Positions 1 through 7,472 of a stretch of 26,189 nt of DNA are shown piece by piece (position 1 is the stretch's first letter; each line of letters starts with the position of its first letter). The stretch is from CAZCQP01 sp964500895. Its GTDB lineage: Bacteria; Bacillota; Clostridia; Lachnospirales; JAISER01. The notes beneath the pieces are model-generated. The model saw only the letters and a list, made by a program, of their open reading frames with translations. It made no database searches and had not been told where the DNA came from. Both the position numbers and the translations under genes were made by a program. The stretch lies in assembly GCA_964500895.1 (NCBI GenBank), contig CAZCQP010000042.1, forward strand, positions 1 through 26,189, written 5' to 3'.

Positions 1-126
1 TTTATTATTTGGCTCAAATTGTTGTTAATATTTTATCAAAATTTAAGCAAACATTGTTAAATTATTATTTTAACAATATGCAATTTGTATATATTTCTAA
101 TTGACATATTGTTAAATTTATAGCAA
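1..126. other. AT-rich intergenic region with repeated ATTGTTAA motifs
   Basis: No gene is seen here. The stretch is very AT-rich and holds an inverted repeat, ATTGTTAAA at 53-61 facing TTTAACAAT at 69-77, and further copies of the same core at 108-115 (ATTGTTAA) and, less exact, at 22-29. A TTGACA at 101-106 has no convincing -10 box at a proper distance. The repeated core could be an operator for a gene lying to the left of the window, but that gene is not visible, so this is only a suggestion. Confidence 0.35.
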
Positions 127-140
127 ATGTACAATGTCAT

Positions 141-172
141 AAAAAGAGGTGCTGGCTTTTACGCCAACACCT
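141..172 (-). terminator. Rho-independent terminator of argS
   Basis: On the minus strand a 10-bp stem (172-163 with 156-147, one G-U pair) closes a six-base loop and is followed by CTTTTT at 146-141. It lies 25 bases beyond the argS stop codon, as expected for an intrinsic terminator. Confidence 0.8.
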
Positions 173-196
173 TCAAATTTTTTCTTTATATGTTGC

Positions 197-1897
197 TTAC
201 ATTTTATCCGGCGCTCCAATGCCCAAAAGGCCAAGGCCGGTGGCCAACACGTGCTTCACTGCAAACACCAGCGCCAAACGGGCTTTTTTGGTGTTTTCAT
301 CGCTGCAAAGTACGGTGTTGTCGTGGTAGAACTTATTAAAAGCTTGGGCCAGCTGCATCACAAACCGGGTGACCACAGACGGCTCATACTTATCCGCAGC
401 TTCCTGCACTTTATCCCCAAAAATGTTCAACAGTTTGGCCACTTCAAAGGAAGCTTCGTCTGTGAGCTGGGTATAATCCACATCGGAAAAGTCTGTCACA
501 CCCGCTTTGGCCAACACACTGGCAGCCCGGGCATGGGTATATTGCACGTAAGGCCCGGTTTCGCCGTCAAAGCTTAACACCCGTTGGAAAGAGAAGGTGA
601 CATCTTTGATGCGGTTGTTGTACAGGTCATTAAAAATAATGGCCCCAACGCCCACTTGTTTGGCCACGGCTTCTTTGTTTTCCAAGTTGGGGTTCTTTTC
701 ATTGATGATGTCCAAGGTGCGGCTAATGGCTTCGTTCAGCAAGTCTTCCAGAAGGATAACGTTGCCTTTTCTTGTGGATAACTTGCCGCCTTCCAAATTC
801 ACCAACCCAAAGGGGATGTGTACCATGTCTTTGGCCCAGTCATAGCCCATCAATTCCACCACTTTAAACCATTGGGTAAAATGCATGGACTGCTCAAAGC
901 CCACCACGTACAAAGATTTCACAAAATTGTAGGTGCGTTTGCGGTAAAAGGCAGCGGCAATGTCCCGGGTGGGGTAAAGGGTGCCGCCATCCCGGCGCAA
1001 AATAAGGCAAGGGGGCATGTTGTAAGGCTCCAGGTCCACAATCATGGCCCCTTCGCTTTCCACCATGATGTCTTTTTCCTTTAATTCTTCCACCACAGCA
1101 TCCATTTTATCGTTGTAAAAGCTTTCCCCGGTGTAGTGGTCAAATTTAATGTTCAGCATCTTGTAAACCCGGTTAAATTCCACAAGGCTAATGTCTACAA
1201 ACCATTTCCACAGGGAAAGGGCTTCTTCATCGCCCTCCTGCATTTTCACCAGCCAGGCCCGGGCATCATCTTCAAGGGAAGGGTTCGTTTCCGCCTCTGT
1301 ATGAAAGCGCACGTACAGCCGGTTCAGCTCAGGAATGCCTTTTTCCTCGATGTCCTGCTTGTTGCCCCAGTTTTTGTAGGCTACAATCATTTTGCCAAAC
1401 TGGGTGCCCCAGTCGCCCAAATGGTTGATGCCGATGCTGTTGTAACCCAAGAAGTTGTAAATGTTATATAAAGCCTGTCCAATCACGGTGGTGCGCAGGT
1501 GGCCGATGTGGAAGGGCTTGGCGATGTTGGGGGAGGAGTAGTCAATGGTCACTGCCTGGTTTTGGCCAATGTCCCGGCGGCCAAAGTTTTCTTTTTCCAC
1601 CAGCACGTCAGACAGCACAGACTTCACAAAAGCCCCTTTATCTAAATAAAAGTTTAAATACCCGCCTTCAATTTTCATCTCAGACACAAAGTCCGGCTTT
1701 TCCACGGTTTCTAAAAGCATTTGGGCAATGACCGGCGGGGCTTTGCGCAATGCTTTAGAAAGCCGAAAGCAGGGCACGGCATAGTCACCTTTGTCTGGGC
1801 TAGGGGGAACTTCCACCGTTACGTCAAAGGCGGCTTCTCCTTCCGTAGCCTGTAACGCCTTTAAGACAGCGTTAGACAGTTCTGTTTTAATATCCAT
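197..1897 (-). CDS. argS: Arginyl-tRNA synthetase
   Basis: Class I aminoacyl-tRNA synthetase that attaches arginine to tRNA-Arg in the cytosol. The 566-residue product is the normal length for ArgS. An N-terminal tRNA D-loop recognition domain (about residues 1-85) is followed by the catalytic Rossmann fold with the HIGH signature at 130-133, inside PFHIGHLRTT, and the KMSKS-loop equivalent LSTRKGN at 373-379. The C-terminal part (about 440-566) is the anticodon-binding helical domain and ends in the expected hydrophobic GLGLLGIGAPDKM. The ATG start has an AGGAAGG ribosome binding site just upstream. It lies 43 bases downstream of the lipid kinase gene on the same strand, so the two may share a transcript. 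No T-box leader is seen upstream. The gene appears intact and the assignment is certain. Confidence 0.98.
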   Translation of the reverse strand: MDIKTELSNAVLKALQATEGEAAFDVTVEVPPSPDKGDYAVPCFRLSKALRKAPPVIAQMLLETVEKPDFVSEMKIEGGYLNFYLDKGAFVKSVLSDVLVEKENFGRRDIGQNQAVTIDYSSPNIAKPFHIGHLRTTVIGQALYNIYNFLGYNSIGINHLGDWGTQFGKMIVAYKNWGNKQDIEEKGIPELNRLYVRFHTEAETNPSLEDDARAWLVKMQEGDEEALSLWKWFVDISLVEFNRVYKMLNIKFDHYTGESFYNDKMDAVVEELKEKDIMVESEGAMIVDLEPYNMPPCLILRRDGGTLYPTRDIAAAFYRKRTYNFVKSLYVVGFEQSMHFTQWFKVVELMGYDWAKDMVHIPFGLVNLEGGKLSTRKGNVILLEDLLNEAISRTLDIINEKNPNLENKEAVAKQVGVGAIIFNDLYNNRIKDVTFSFQRVLSFDGETGPYVQYTHARAASVLAKAGVTDFSDVDYTQLTDEASFEVAKLLNIFGDKVQEAADKYEPSVVTRFVMQLAQAFNKFYHDNTVLCSDENTKKARLALVFAVKHVLATGLGLLGIGAPDKM

Positions 1898-1940
1898 GTT
1901 TTCATTTCCTTCCTATTCTTATCTTTCGTTTGGTTATTTT

Positions 1941-2837
1941 TTAAGGTATAAACAACTGAATGGCACCTGGCAGACACTGGATGTTCACCGGCAGGTTAGG
2001 TCCGGCTTCGCCATCCAAATCCGTGCCCAGAAACATGCAGGGGGTGTCCTCTAAAGGTTCCACCTGAAACTGCTTGTCCCGAATGTAAACCACCCGGTCA
2101 TCTTCTAAGTGTTCCCCCGACAGCACTTTTACAAACACCAAAGGCAGCTCTAACAAGGGCATTCCACGAAACGCCACAAAGTCCAGGTAGCCGTCTACCA
2201 CAGAGGCACCGGGGGCCAGTTTATCAAAGCCACCTGCACCGGAAGAATTCAACACACAAAAAAAGGTAAATTTGTCTTCAATGGTGCGTTGGGCCGTTTG
2301 AATCTTTAGCCCCACAGGCACAAAATTGGGCAGCTGTTCCACCCCTTTTAGATAGTAGGCCAGCTTTCCAAAGGTGTTTTTAGCCCATAAATCCGTGCTT
2401 TGAGATATGCCAGAAAACAGCCCGGCAGCACAGACGTTTATGAAATAATGGTCGTTCACCTGACCAATGTCTATAGGCATCACCCGGCCACGGGCAATGA
2501 GCGCCGCCGCTTTGGCGTGGTCTTGGGGAATGGCGAAGTGGGTGGCAAAGTCGTTGGCTGTTCCCGAAGGAATAATGCCCAAGGGAACGTGCACACCGTT
2601 TGCAAGCATGGCGTTTACCCCACGGCTAATGGAACCATCACCGCCGCAAATGACCACAGCATCATAATGCTTGCTGTGCATTTTGGCAATGTGGTTTTCA
2701 ATGTCCCCGGGTTGTTGGCTGCGGAACACATGCACTTCATAACCCCCGGACTGCAATGCGCCAATGCAGGCGTCCAGGTTACCGGGAAAAGTTCTATCCC
2801 CGGCCAGGGGGTTGTAGAGGAGTTTCAGCTTTTTCAT
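1941..2837 (-). CDS. YegS/BmrU-family lipid kinase (diacylglycerol kinase catalytic domain)
   Basis: Predicted ATP-dependent lipid kinase related to diacylglycerol kinase DgkB, YegS and BmrU; family members phosphorylate diacylglycerol or similar lipids at the inner face of the membrane. With the chosen start the protein has 298 residues. The nucleotide-binding signature GGDGS is at 65-69 and the following SGTANDFA motif at 91-98; the N-terminal LLYNPLAG is the usual first strand-loop of the fold. An ATG 13 codons upstream is also open, but the start at 2837 is preferred because AAGGA lies eight bases before it and the aligned core begins there. A promoter-like sequence lies at 2889-2917 and argS follows downstream. 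The family is certain; the natural substrate is not shown by the sequence. Confidence 0.9.
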   Translation of the reverse strand: MKKLKLLYNPLAGDRTFPGNLDACIGALQSGGYEVHVFRSQQPGDIENHIAKMHSKHYDAVVICGGDGSISRGVNAMLANGVHVPLGIIPSGTANDFATHFAIPQDHAKAAALIARGRVMPIDIGQVNDHYFINVCAAGLFSGISQSTDLWAKNTFGKLAYYLKGVEQLPNFVPVGLKIQTAQRTIEDKFTFFCVLNSSGAGGFDKLAPGASVVDGYLDFVAFRGMPLLELPLVFVKVLSGEHLEDDRVVYIRDKQFQVEPLEDTPCMFLGTDLDGEAGPNLPVNIQCLPGAIQLFIP

Positions 2838-2888
2838 CACTTTCATCCTTGCGCAGCAAAAAAGGGTTTGCCGCAATATGTTTCCATT

Positions 2889-2917
2889 ACAATAGCATAA
2901 CCCACGGGCTTATTCAA
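2889..2917 (-). promoter_or_regulatory. Putative sigma-A promoter of the lipid kinase gene
   Basis: Minus strand: TTGAAT (-35, 2917-2912), 17-base spacer, TATTGT (-10, 2894-2889) preceded by TG one base before the -10 (extended -10). It sits between the small membrane protein gene and the lipid kinase and could drive the kinase-argS pair. Confidence 0.5.
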
Positions 2918-2920
2918 GGG

Positions 2921-3130
2921 TTAAAAGGGAAATTTCATCACCATGGCCAATTCATTTAATAATTTGGAAAAAACAAACTGCACAAGCAGCAGCAAGCACC
3001 CAGTGAAGCAGGCAATGTTTAATATCCGAGCCTGGTACGGCTTGTCGTCGGGGTTTATAAACATTTCCGCCAGAATCTGAATGCAGGAAATAATAAAAAT
3101 TTGCCCAATTAAAATCATAAAATCCCGCAT
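2921..3130 (-). CDS. Small conserved two-helix membrane protein, function unknown
   Basis: A 69-residue hydrophobic protein with two predicted membrane helices, about residues 4-23 and 35-56, separated by a short polar loop with the sequence INPDDKPYQ. It begins MRDFMILIGQIFI and has a G-rich ribosome binding site (AAAGGGGGG) seven bases before its ATG. I do not recognise a characterised family. The clean start, ribosome site, helix pattern and lack of a competing gene make it likely to be real. It is divergent from the hydrolase gene at 3243 and lies upstream of the lipid kinase on the same strand, 83 bases away. No function can be deduced; a membrane role near the lipid kinase is only a guess from position. 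Confidence 0.7.
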   Translation of the reverse strand: MRDFMILIGQIFIISCIQILAEMFINPDDKPYQARILNIACFTGCLLLLVQFVFSKLLNELAMVMKFPF

Positions 3131-3158
3131 CTTTCCGCCCCCCCTTTATTGGGTATAT

Positions 3159-3187
3159 TTGTATTATGACTATGTATATGTTATAAT
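3159..3187 (+). promoter_or_regulatory. Sigma-A promoter of the alpha/beta hydrolase gene
   Basis: TTGTAT (3159-3164), 17-base spacer, perfect TATAAT (3182-3187), with TG at 3179-3180 giving an extended -10. Transcription would start near 3194, about 50 bases before the hydrolase ATG. Confidence 0.7.
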
Positions 3188-3242
3188 AAATACAATAATA
3201 CAAATAATAGTGGAATCCCTTTCATTTAAAGGAGTTGTGTGA

Positions 3243-4184
3243 ATGATGAAGCGTTTTTTAAAAGGGCTTGTGTTTTGTGCCGGTATGCTTGCCATTCCGG
3301 CGGCACTGAACCACTTAATTTTTAAACTGGCAGATAAAAAAGAAAAGACCCCGTATAAAGAAGGGGTGTATAAGTGGCGGTATGGGAACGTGCGCTATGT
3401 GGTGGCCGGAACAGGAGACCCTGTGCTTTTAATCCACGGCATTGGGGTGGGTTCCAGTTTAATGGAATGGGAAAAGAACCTGGGCCGGCTTTCGGCCAAG
3501 TACAAGGTGTATGCCATAGACCTGCTGGGTTTTGGCCATTCCGATAAGCCCAACATTTCCTACAGCGCATATTTATACATTACCCTCATCAATAACTTTA
3601 TACGGGACATTATTGGCCGGCGCACCCACATCATTGCCAGCTCGAATGCGGGGGCCTATGCGGTGATGGCCTACGACTTCGAGCCCTCCAACTTTAACAA
3701 GCTTTTGTTGGTGAGCCCCACAGGGGTAGGGGTTACGCCCATGCCTACCCATCAGAACGTGTGGCAGCGCTGGGTGTGGGAATCCCCCATTGTAGGGACG
3801 GCCATGTACAACCTGTTGGCTTCTAAGGCGTATATCCACTGGTTTTTGCGGAAGTTTTGCTTCCAAGAACCCCAAAACGCCAAGCTTAACGATGGGGTGA
3901 TTTACAACATGGCCCATGTTGGCGGCCCCAATGCCCGTCTGCCCATTGCGGCGTTTATGACCAACTTCCTCAACGTGCCCATCGAGCATGTGTTGCCCCA
4001 TATTGACATTCCCGTCCATTTGGTGTGGGGGGATGAAAATGAAATCAATCCCATCCGCAATGCACAAGCTTTTATGGATTGCCGACCCAATACCCAGCTA
4101 AGCATTTTCCAGGGGGCCAAGTTGTTGCCCCATTCGGAAAGCCCAGGGAAGTTTTATCAAATTTGCAGAGAATTTTTTGGTTAA
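3243..4184 (+). CDS. Alpha/beta-fold hydrolase, membrane-anchored
   Basis: A 313-residue serine hydrolase of the alpha/beta fold. The N-terminus (about residues 4-27) is hydrophobic and may anchor the protein in the membrane. The oxyanion-hole motif HGIG is at 65-68 and the strand-turn DLLGFGHSDKP at 93-103. The likely triad is Ser134 in an ASSNA nucleophile elbow, Asp264 in WGDEN and His297 in LPHSESP. The elbow departs from the usual GxSxG in both glycines, though alanine there is tolerated in some family members. A cap region lies between about 165 and 245. AAAGGAG lies eight bases before the ATG at 3243; a second ATG follows immediately. It is a single gene with its own promoter, converging on serS. 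The substrate is unknown; esterase, lipase or haloperoxidase-like activity are all possible. Confidence 0.88.
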   Translation: MMKRFLKGLVFCAGMLAIPAALNHLIFKLADKKEKTPYKEGVYKWRYGNVRYVVAGTGDPVLLIHGIGVGSSLMEWEKNLGRLSAKYKVYAIDLLGFGHSDKPNISYSAYLYITLINNFIRDIIGRRTHIIASSNAGAYAVMAYDFEPSNFNKLLLVSPTGVGVTPMPTHQNVWQRWVWESPIVGTAMYNLLASKAYIHWFLRKFCFQEPQNAKLNDGVIYNMAHVGGPNARLPIAAFMTNFLNVPIEHVLPHIDIPVHLVWGDENEINPIRNAQAFMDCRPNTQLSIFQGAKLLPHSESPGKFYQICREFFG

Positions 4185-4187
4185 TAA

Positions 4188-4328
4188 TTTGGGGGAACTT
4201 TTTCGAGAAAAAGTTCCCCCAAACCCCCTTAAAAAGCTTTTTCTTTAAATGCCGCTTAGCGGCATTTAGCTAAGTTTTTGCACCGCTTTTTTCAAAAAGC
4301 GGTTGGGGTTCGGGGCAAAGCCCCGAGG
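4188..4328 (+). repeat. Multi-hairpin repeat, copy A
   Basis: Four consecutive hairpins fill the gap after the hydrolase stop. H1: 16-bp perfect stem, 4188-4203 with 4208-4223, loop CGAG. H2: AAATGCCGC (4247-4255) with GCGGCATTT (4259-4267). H3: CCGCTTTTT (4283-4291) with AAAAAGCGG (4294-4302). H4: TCGGGGC (4310-4316) with GCCCCGA (4320-4326), loop AAA. The same order and linkers (AAACCC after H1, GGGGTTC before H4) recur in copy B at 12947-13086; shorter relatives are at 14158 and 18703. No open reading frame is contained. Confidence 0.85.
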
Positions 4329-4351
4329 TTTTAATCTATTGACAAAACAAG

Positions 4352-4393
4352 AAACCGTGATGGTTCAAGTTACATGCCATCACGGTTTTTTTG
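4352..4393. terminator. Bidirectional terminator between the hydrolase gene and serS
   Basis: A perfect 12-bp stem, 4352-4363 with 4377-4388, has a seven-T run on the plus strand (4386-4392) and a T-rich GTTTCTTGTTTTG tract on the minus strand. It lies between two convergent genes and ends just before the serS stop codon, so it can stop transcription from either side. Confidence 0.85.
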
Positions 4394-4394
4394 T

Positions 4395-5666
4395 TTAGCG
4401 AATTTCAGTAATGCCTTGCATATAAGGCACCAGCACTTCTGGGATTTTTACAGACCCGTCTGCCTGTTGGAAGTTTTCCATAATGGCGGCGGTGGTACGG
4501 CCTACAGCCAATCCGCTGCCATTTAAAGTGTGTACATACTGGGCTTTATCTTTGGCACCGTCTTTGTAACGAATACCCGCCCGGCGTGCTTGGTAGCTTT
4601 CAAAGTTACTACAGCTGGAAATTTCCACATACCGGTTGTAACTAGGCATCCACACTTCCAGGTCATAAGTCATGGCAGAGGAGAAGCCCAAGTCCCCGGC
4701 GCACAGCTTCACCACACGGTAGGGTAGGCCAAGCAGCTTTAAAATGTTTTCCGCATTGGCAGTCAGTTCTTCCAGCGCTTCATAAGACTGTTCCGGCTTT
4801 GTGAACTTCACCAGCTCTACCTTGTTAAACTGGTGCTGACGAATAAGCCCACGGGTGTCCCGCCCGGCAGAACCGGCTTCGGCACGGAAGCAGGGGGTGT
4901 AAGCACAATGGCTAATGGGCAGCTTGGTGCCGTCCAAAATTTCTTCCCGGTACATGTTGGTCACAGGCACTTCCGCTGTGGGCACCAAGAAGTATTCAGT
5001 GCCTTGCACTTTGAAAGCATCTTCTTCAAATTTAGGCAGCTGGCCGGTACCAATCATGCTGCGGCGGTGCACCATAATAGGAGGGAACACTTCGGTGTAG
5101 CCGTGCTTGTCCACATGGGTGTCCAGCATGAAAAACATGATGGCCCGTTCAAGCCTGGCCCCTAAACCTTTGTAAAAAGTGAACCGTGCCCCGGTGGTTT
5201 TTCCGGCTGTGGCTGCATCTAAAATATCCAGGCTTTCACCCAGCTCCCAGTGGGGTTTGGGTTCAAAAGAGAAGGTGGTGGGTTCGCCCCATTTGCGCAT
5301 TTCCTGGTTGTCTGCATCGCTTGCACCAGAGGGCACGCTGGGGTTAGGCGCATTGGGCACGCCCAGCAAAAAAACTTCAATGGCGTCATCTATTTCTTTC
5401 AATTCCGGCTCCATCGCCTTGATGCGGCCAGAAAGCACCTTCATTTCTTCAAACACTGCCGTTACATCTTGCCCGTTCTTCTTCATTTCCGGCACTTTTT
5501 TAGAAACGGCGTTCTGCTCGCTTTGCAGTTCTTCCAGTTGTTTAATGAGCGCCCGGCGGGTTTTATCCATCTCCAAAAACTTATGCAGCTCAAAGTCTTT
5601 GTTGCGTCTGGAAAGCCGCTGCTTCACATCTTCAAAATTACTGCGCAGCTCTTTTACGTCCAGCAT
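4395..5666 (-). CDS. serS: Seryl-tRNA synthetase
   Basis: Class II synthetase that charges tRNA-Ser (and tRNA-Sec where present). With the start at 5666 the protein has 423 residues, the usual length. Residues about 1-110 form the long antiparallel coiled-coil arm that grips the tRNA variable arm; the catalytic domain follows, with motif 2 around FRAEAGSAGRDTRG (260-273) and motif 3 LNGSGLAVGRTTAAI (381-395). The reading frame stays open for over 1 kb upstream, but this is an antisense shadow of the germination gene: the conserved MLDVKELR start has AAAGGAG eight bases before it. A promoter lies at 5701-5728. No T-box motif is seen in the leader. The gene converges on the hydrolase and is divergent from the ger operon. 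Confidence 0.97.
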   Translation of the reverse strand: MLDVKELRSNFEDVKQRLSRRNKDFELHKFLEMDKTRRALIKQLEELQSEQNAVSKKVPEMKKNGQDVTAVFEEMKVLSGRIKAMEPELKEIDDAIEVFLLGVPNAPNPSVPSGASDADNQEMRKWGEPTTFSFEPKPHWELGESLDILDAATAGKTTGARFTFYKGLGARLERAIMFFMLDTHVDKHGYTEVFPPIMVHRRSMIGTGQLPKFEEDAFKVQGTEYFLVPTAEVPVTNMYREEILDGTKLPISHCAYTPCFRAEAGSAGRDTRGLIRQHQFNKVELVKFTKPEQSYEALEELTANAENILKLLGLPYRVVKLCAGDLGFSSAMTYDLEVWMPSYNRYVEISSCSNFESYQARRAGIRYKDGAKDKAQYVHTLNGSGLAVGRTTAAIMENFQQADGSVKIPEVLVPYMQGITEIR

Positions 5667-5700
5667 GTCCACATCTCCTTTAAATAAATGCATTTGCATC

Positions 5701-5728
5701 ATTATATCACAACAAGTGCAGAATGCAA
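5701..5728 (-). promoter_or_regulatory. Sigma-A promoter of serS
   Basis: Minus strand: TTGCAT (5728-5723), 16-base spacer, perfect TATAAT (5706-5701) with an extended TG (TGA before the -10). The start point would lie about 25-30 bases upstream of the serS ATG, leaving no room for a T-box or other long leader. Confidence 0.6.
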
Positions 5729-5750
5729 GCCTTGTCCACGGCCATTGTTG

Positions 5751-5853
5751 CGTAGAGCGGCACACTATGTCCCAACAATTATGTTGCGCAATCGTTGTGT
5801 TTAACTCTATGCAAACGCTACAGCTTGTCCTGTTTGTGGTGTTCAACTCTACG
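5751..5853. repeat. Operator-like repeat array between serS and the ger operon
   Basis: Two 18-base direct repeats, GTTGTGTTTAACTCTATG (5794-5811) and GTGGTGTTCAACTCTACG (5836-5853), match at 15 of 18 positions and begin exactly 42 bases apart, about four helical turns. A third copy lies in inverted orientation at 5751-5768 (13 of 18 matches). Between them is the palindrome TTGCGCAA (5784-5791) within a wider imperfect dyad. The array sits between the serS promoter and the candidate ger promoter and contains no gene, so a binding site for a regulator is the simplest reading. Confidence 0.5.
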
Positions 5854-5865
5854 TATATGTCTTTA

Positions 5866-5896
5866 TGTATAAACTTTCCCCAATCAAGCCAAAATA
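5866..5896 (+). promoter_or_regulatory. Candidate sigma-G promoter of the germination operon
   Basis: TGTATA (5866-5871) and CAAAATA (5890-5896), 18 bases apart, resemble the forespore sigma-G consensus (TGAATA and CATACTA) at 5 of 6 and 5 of 7 positions. GerA-type operons of Bacillus are transcribed by sigma-G. The match is moderate and the site is 54 bases before the chosen start codon. Confidence 0.4.
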
Positions 5897-5949
5897 AACC
5901 ATTCCTATAAAAGAGTGATGAGCAAAGATTGGAAAGTGGTGAGAACGTT

Positions 5950-7467
5950 TTGGACATCAGCCCCAATTTAAATACCAACATGGAAGCCATGCAAGCCATC
6001 TTTTCAGACTGTGGAGACTTTGTTGCACGCACATTTCCCGTGGGCAACGACAAAAGCCTATGGCTGGGCATTCTGTATATAGACATGCTGGCCAGCAGGC
6101 AGGACGTTGAAGAAACCATTATGCACAGCCTAATGCTGCGTTTCGACACCGCCAGTATGCTAAAACTGCCACCGGAAGAACTGCAAACCGCTGTGAAAGA
6201 TTGCGCCCTCACCATGGCAGAAGTGCAGGAAACGGCAGACACCGATGCCATAAGCCTGGCCATTATGACCGGGGACACGGTGCTTTTTATAAACGATTGC
6301 ACCAAAGCGCTGGTTGTTTCAACAAAGGGGTTCCCCAACAGAGGCATCCCCACAGCAGAAACCGAGGTGGTGGTGCAAGGTTCAAAGGAATCCTTCAACG
6401 AAGTGTTCCGCATGAGCAGCGCCCTCATTCGGCGCAGAATTAGGGACACCAACTTAAAGCTTATCCAGCTAGAAGTGGGGCGGAGAAGCCGCACAAACGT
6501 GGGTGTAATGTATTTAAAAGATGTGGTGCGGCCACAGATTTTAGAAGAAACTTTGTTCCGCATTAAAAACATTGACATTGATGCCATTTTAGACAGCGGC
6601 AACATTGAGCAGTTTATTGAAGATGACTGGATTTCACCTTTTCCCCAAGTGCAGGTGACGGAACGGCCAGACCGTGCCGCCGCCGCCATTTTGGAAGGGC
6701 GCATTGTGATTATTGTGGACAATTCCCCCTTTGTGCTCATTGTGCCGGTAACCCTGAACGCCATGCTTCAGGCTTCGGAAGATTATTACCAGCGGTGGGA
6801 AATCATGTCCCTCATTCGGCTGTTGCGGTACGGGGCAGGCTTTCTGGCCCTTGCTCTGCCGGCTTTGTACATGGCCATGGCGGTGTACCATCCCTCTATG
6901 CTGCCCACGCTGCTCACCTTAAAAATGGCAAGCGCACGGCAATCGGTGCCTTTCCCAGCGGTGGTTGAGATTGTGTTAATGGACGTGGCCTTTGAGCTGC
7001 TTCGAGAGGCAGGCATTCGGTTGCCCGGTGCCATTGGCAACACCATCGGCATTGTAGGGGGCTTAATCATTGGCCAGGCGGCAGTGGAAGCCGGATTGGT
7101 TAGCCCTATTGTGGTCATCATCGTGGCATTAACCGGCATTTGTGGTTTTGCCATTCCCAGCATCACCTTCACCAACGCCAGCCGCCTTTTAAAATATGTG
7201 CTTATTTTTACCACAGCGGTTTTAGGGTTGCTTGGTTTCTGGCTGGGGCTCCTGGCTATTCTTATCCACCTGGTCAGCCTGAAAAGCTTTGGCATTCCCT
7301 ACATGTTTCCCTATGCGGCAGGGGACTTAAACGGCTACACAGACTTTAAAGATTCTCTCATTCGCCTGCCACTGTTCCTAATGAAGAAAAGACCGGTATT
7401 TGCAAACCCAAGCCAGCAAACCCGCATGAATATGCCCAAGACGGGAAATTCGCATAAAAGGGAGTAA
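5950..7467 (+). CDS. gerAA: GerA-family spore germination protein, A subunit
   Basis: A subunit of a nutrient germinant receptor in the spore inner membrane; it assembles with the B and C subunits encoded next. A soluble N-terminal domain (about residues 1-240) is followed by a membrane domain with several helices between about 265 and 440 and a polar, basic C-terminal tail. Family signatures include the segment beginning SRQDVEE, the FPQVQVTERPDR stretch and the GILEGR-type AILEGRIVIIVD. Two TTG starts are possible, 5929 and 5950; the second is preferred because GGTGAG lies six bases before it and the family-typical ISPNLNTNMEAM follows. Length is then 505 residues. The next gene starts five bases after the stop. 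The symbol marks the A-subunit type; which paralogue (GerA, GerB, GerK) it represents cannot be told. Confidence 0.92.
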   Translation: MDISPNLNTNMEAMQAIFSDCGDFVARTFPVGNDKSLWLGILYIDMLASRQDVEETIMHSLMLRFDTASMLKLPPEELQTAVKDCALTMAEVQETADTDAISLAIMTGDTVLFINDCTKALVVSTKGFPNRGIPTAETEVVVQGSKESFNEVFRMSSALIRRRIRDTNLKLIQLEVGRRSRTNVGVMYLKDVVRPQILEETLFRIKNIDIDAILDSGNIEQFIEDDWISPFPQVQVTERPDRAAAAILEGRIVIIVDNSPFVLIVPVTLNAMLQASEDYYQRWEIMSLIRLLRYGAGFLALALPALYMAMAVYHPSMLPTLLTLKMASARQSVPFPAVVEIVLMDVAFELLREAGIRLPGAIGNTIGIVGGLIIGQAAVEAGLVSPIVVIIVALTGICGFAIPSITFTNASRLLKYVLIFTTAVLGLLGFWLGLLAILIHLVSLKSFGIPYMFPYAAGDLNGYTDFKDSLIRLPLFLMKKRPVFANPSQQTRMNMPKTGNSHKRE

Positions 7468-7472
7468 ACAGA

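Noticed and set aside
1898..1940. T-box or separate promoter before argS
   Set aside because: The gap to the lipid kinase gene is only 43 bases and contains no such motif.
3573..4067. 164-codon minus-strand frame inside the hydrolase gene
   Set aside because: Histidine- and glycine-rich shadow of the real plus-strand gene, without ribosome site.
5667..5760. T-box riboswitch expected before serS
   Set aside because: The antiterminator signature (AGGGTGG followed by ACCGCG) is absent on the minus strand and the promoter leaves only a short leader.
5179..5910. 243-codon plus-strand open frame antisense to serS
   Set aside because: The protein has low-complexity serine-rich sequence typical of a reverse-strand shadow and no ribosome site; serS is certain on the other strand.
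5667..6764. Long minus-strand open frame continuing upstream of serS by more than 360 codons
   Set aside because: It is antisense to the germination A-subunit gene, the conserved SerS start with a strong ribosome site is at 5666, and the serS promoter lies inside the extension.
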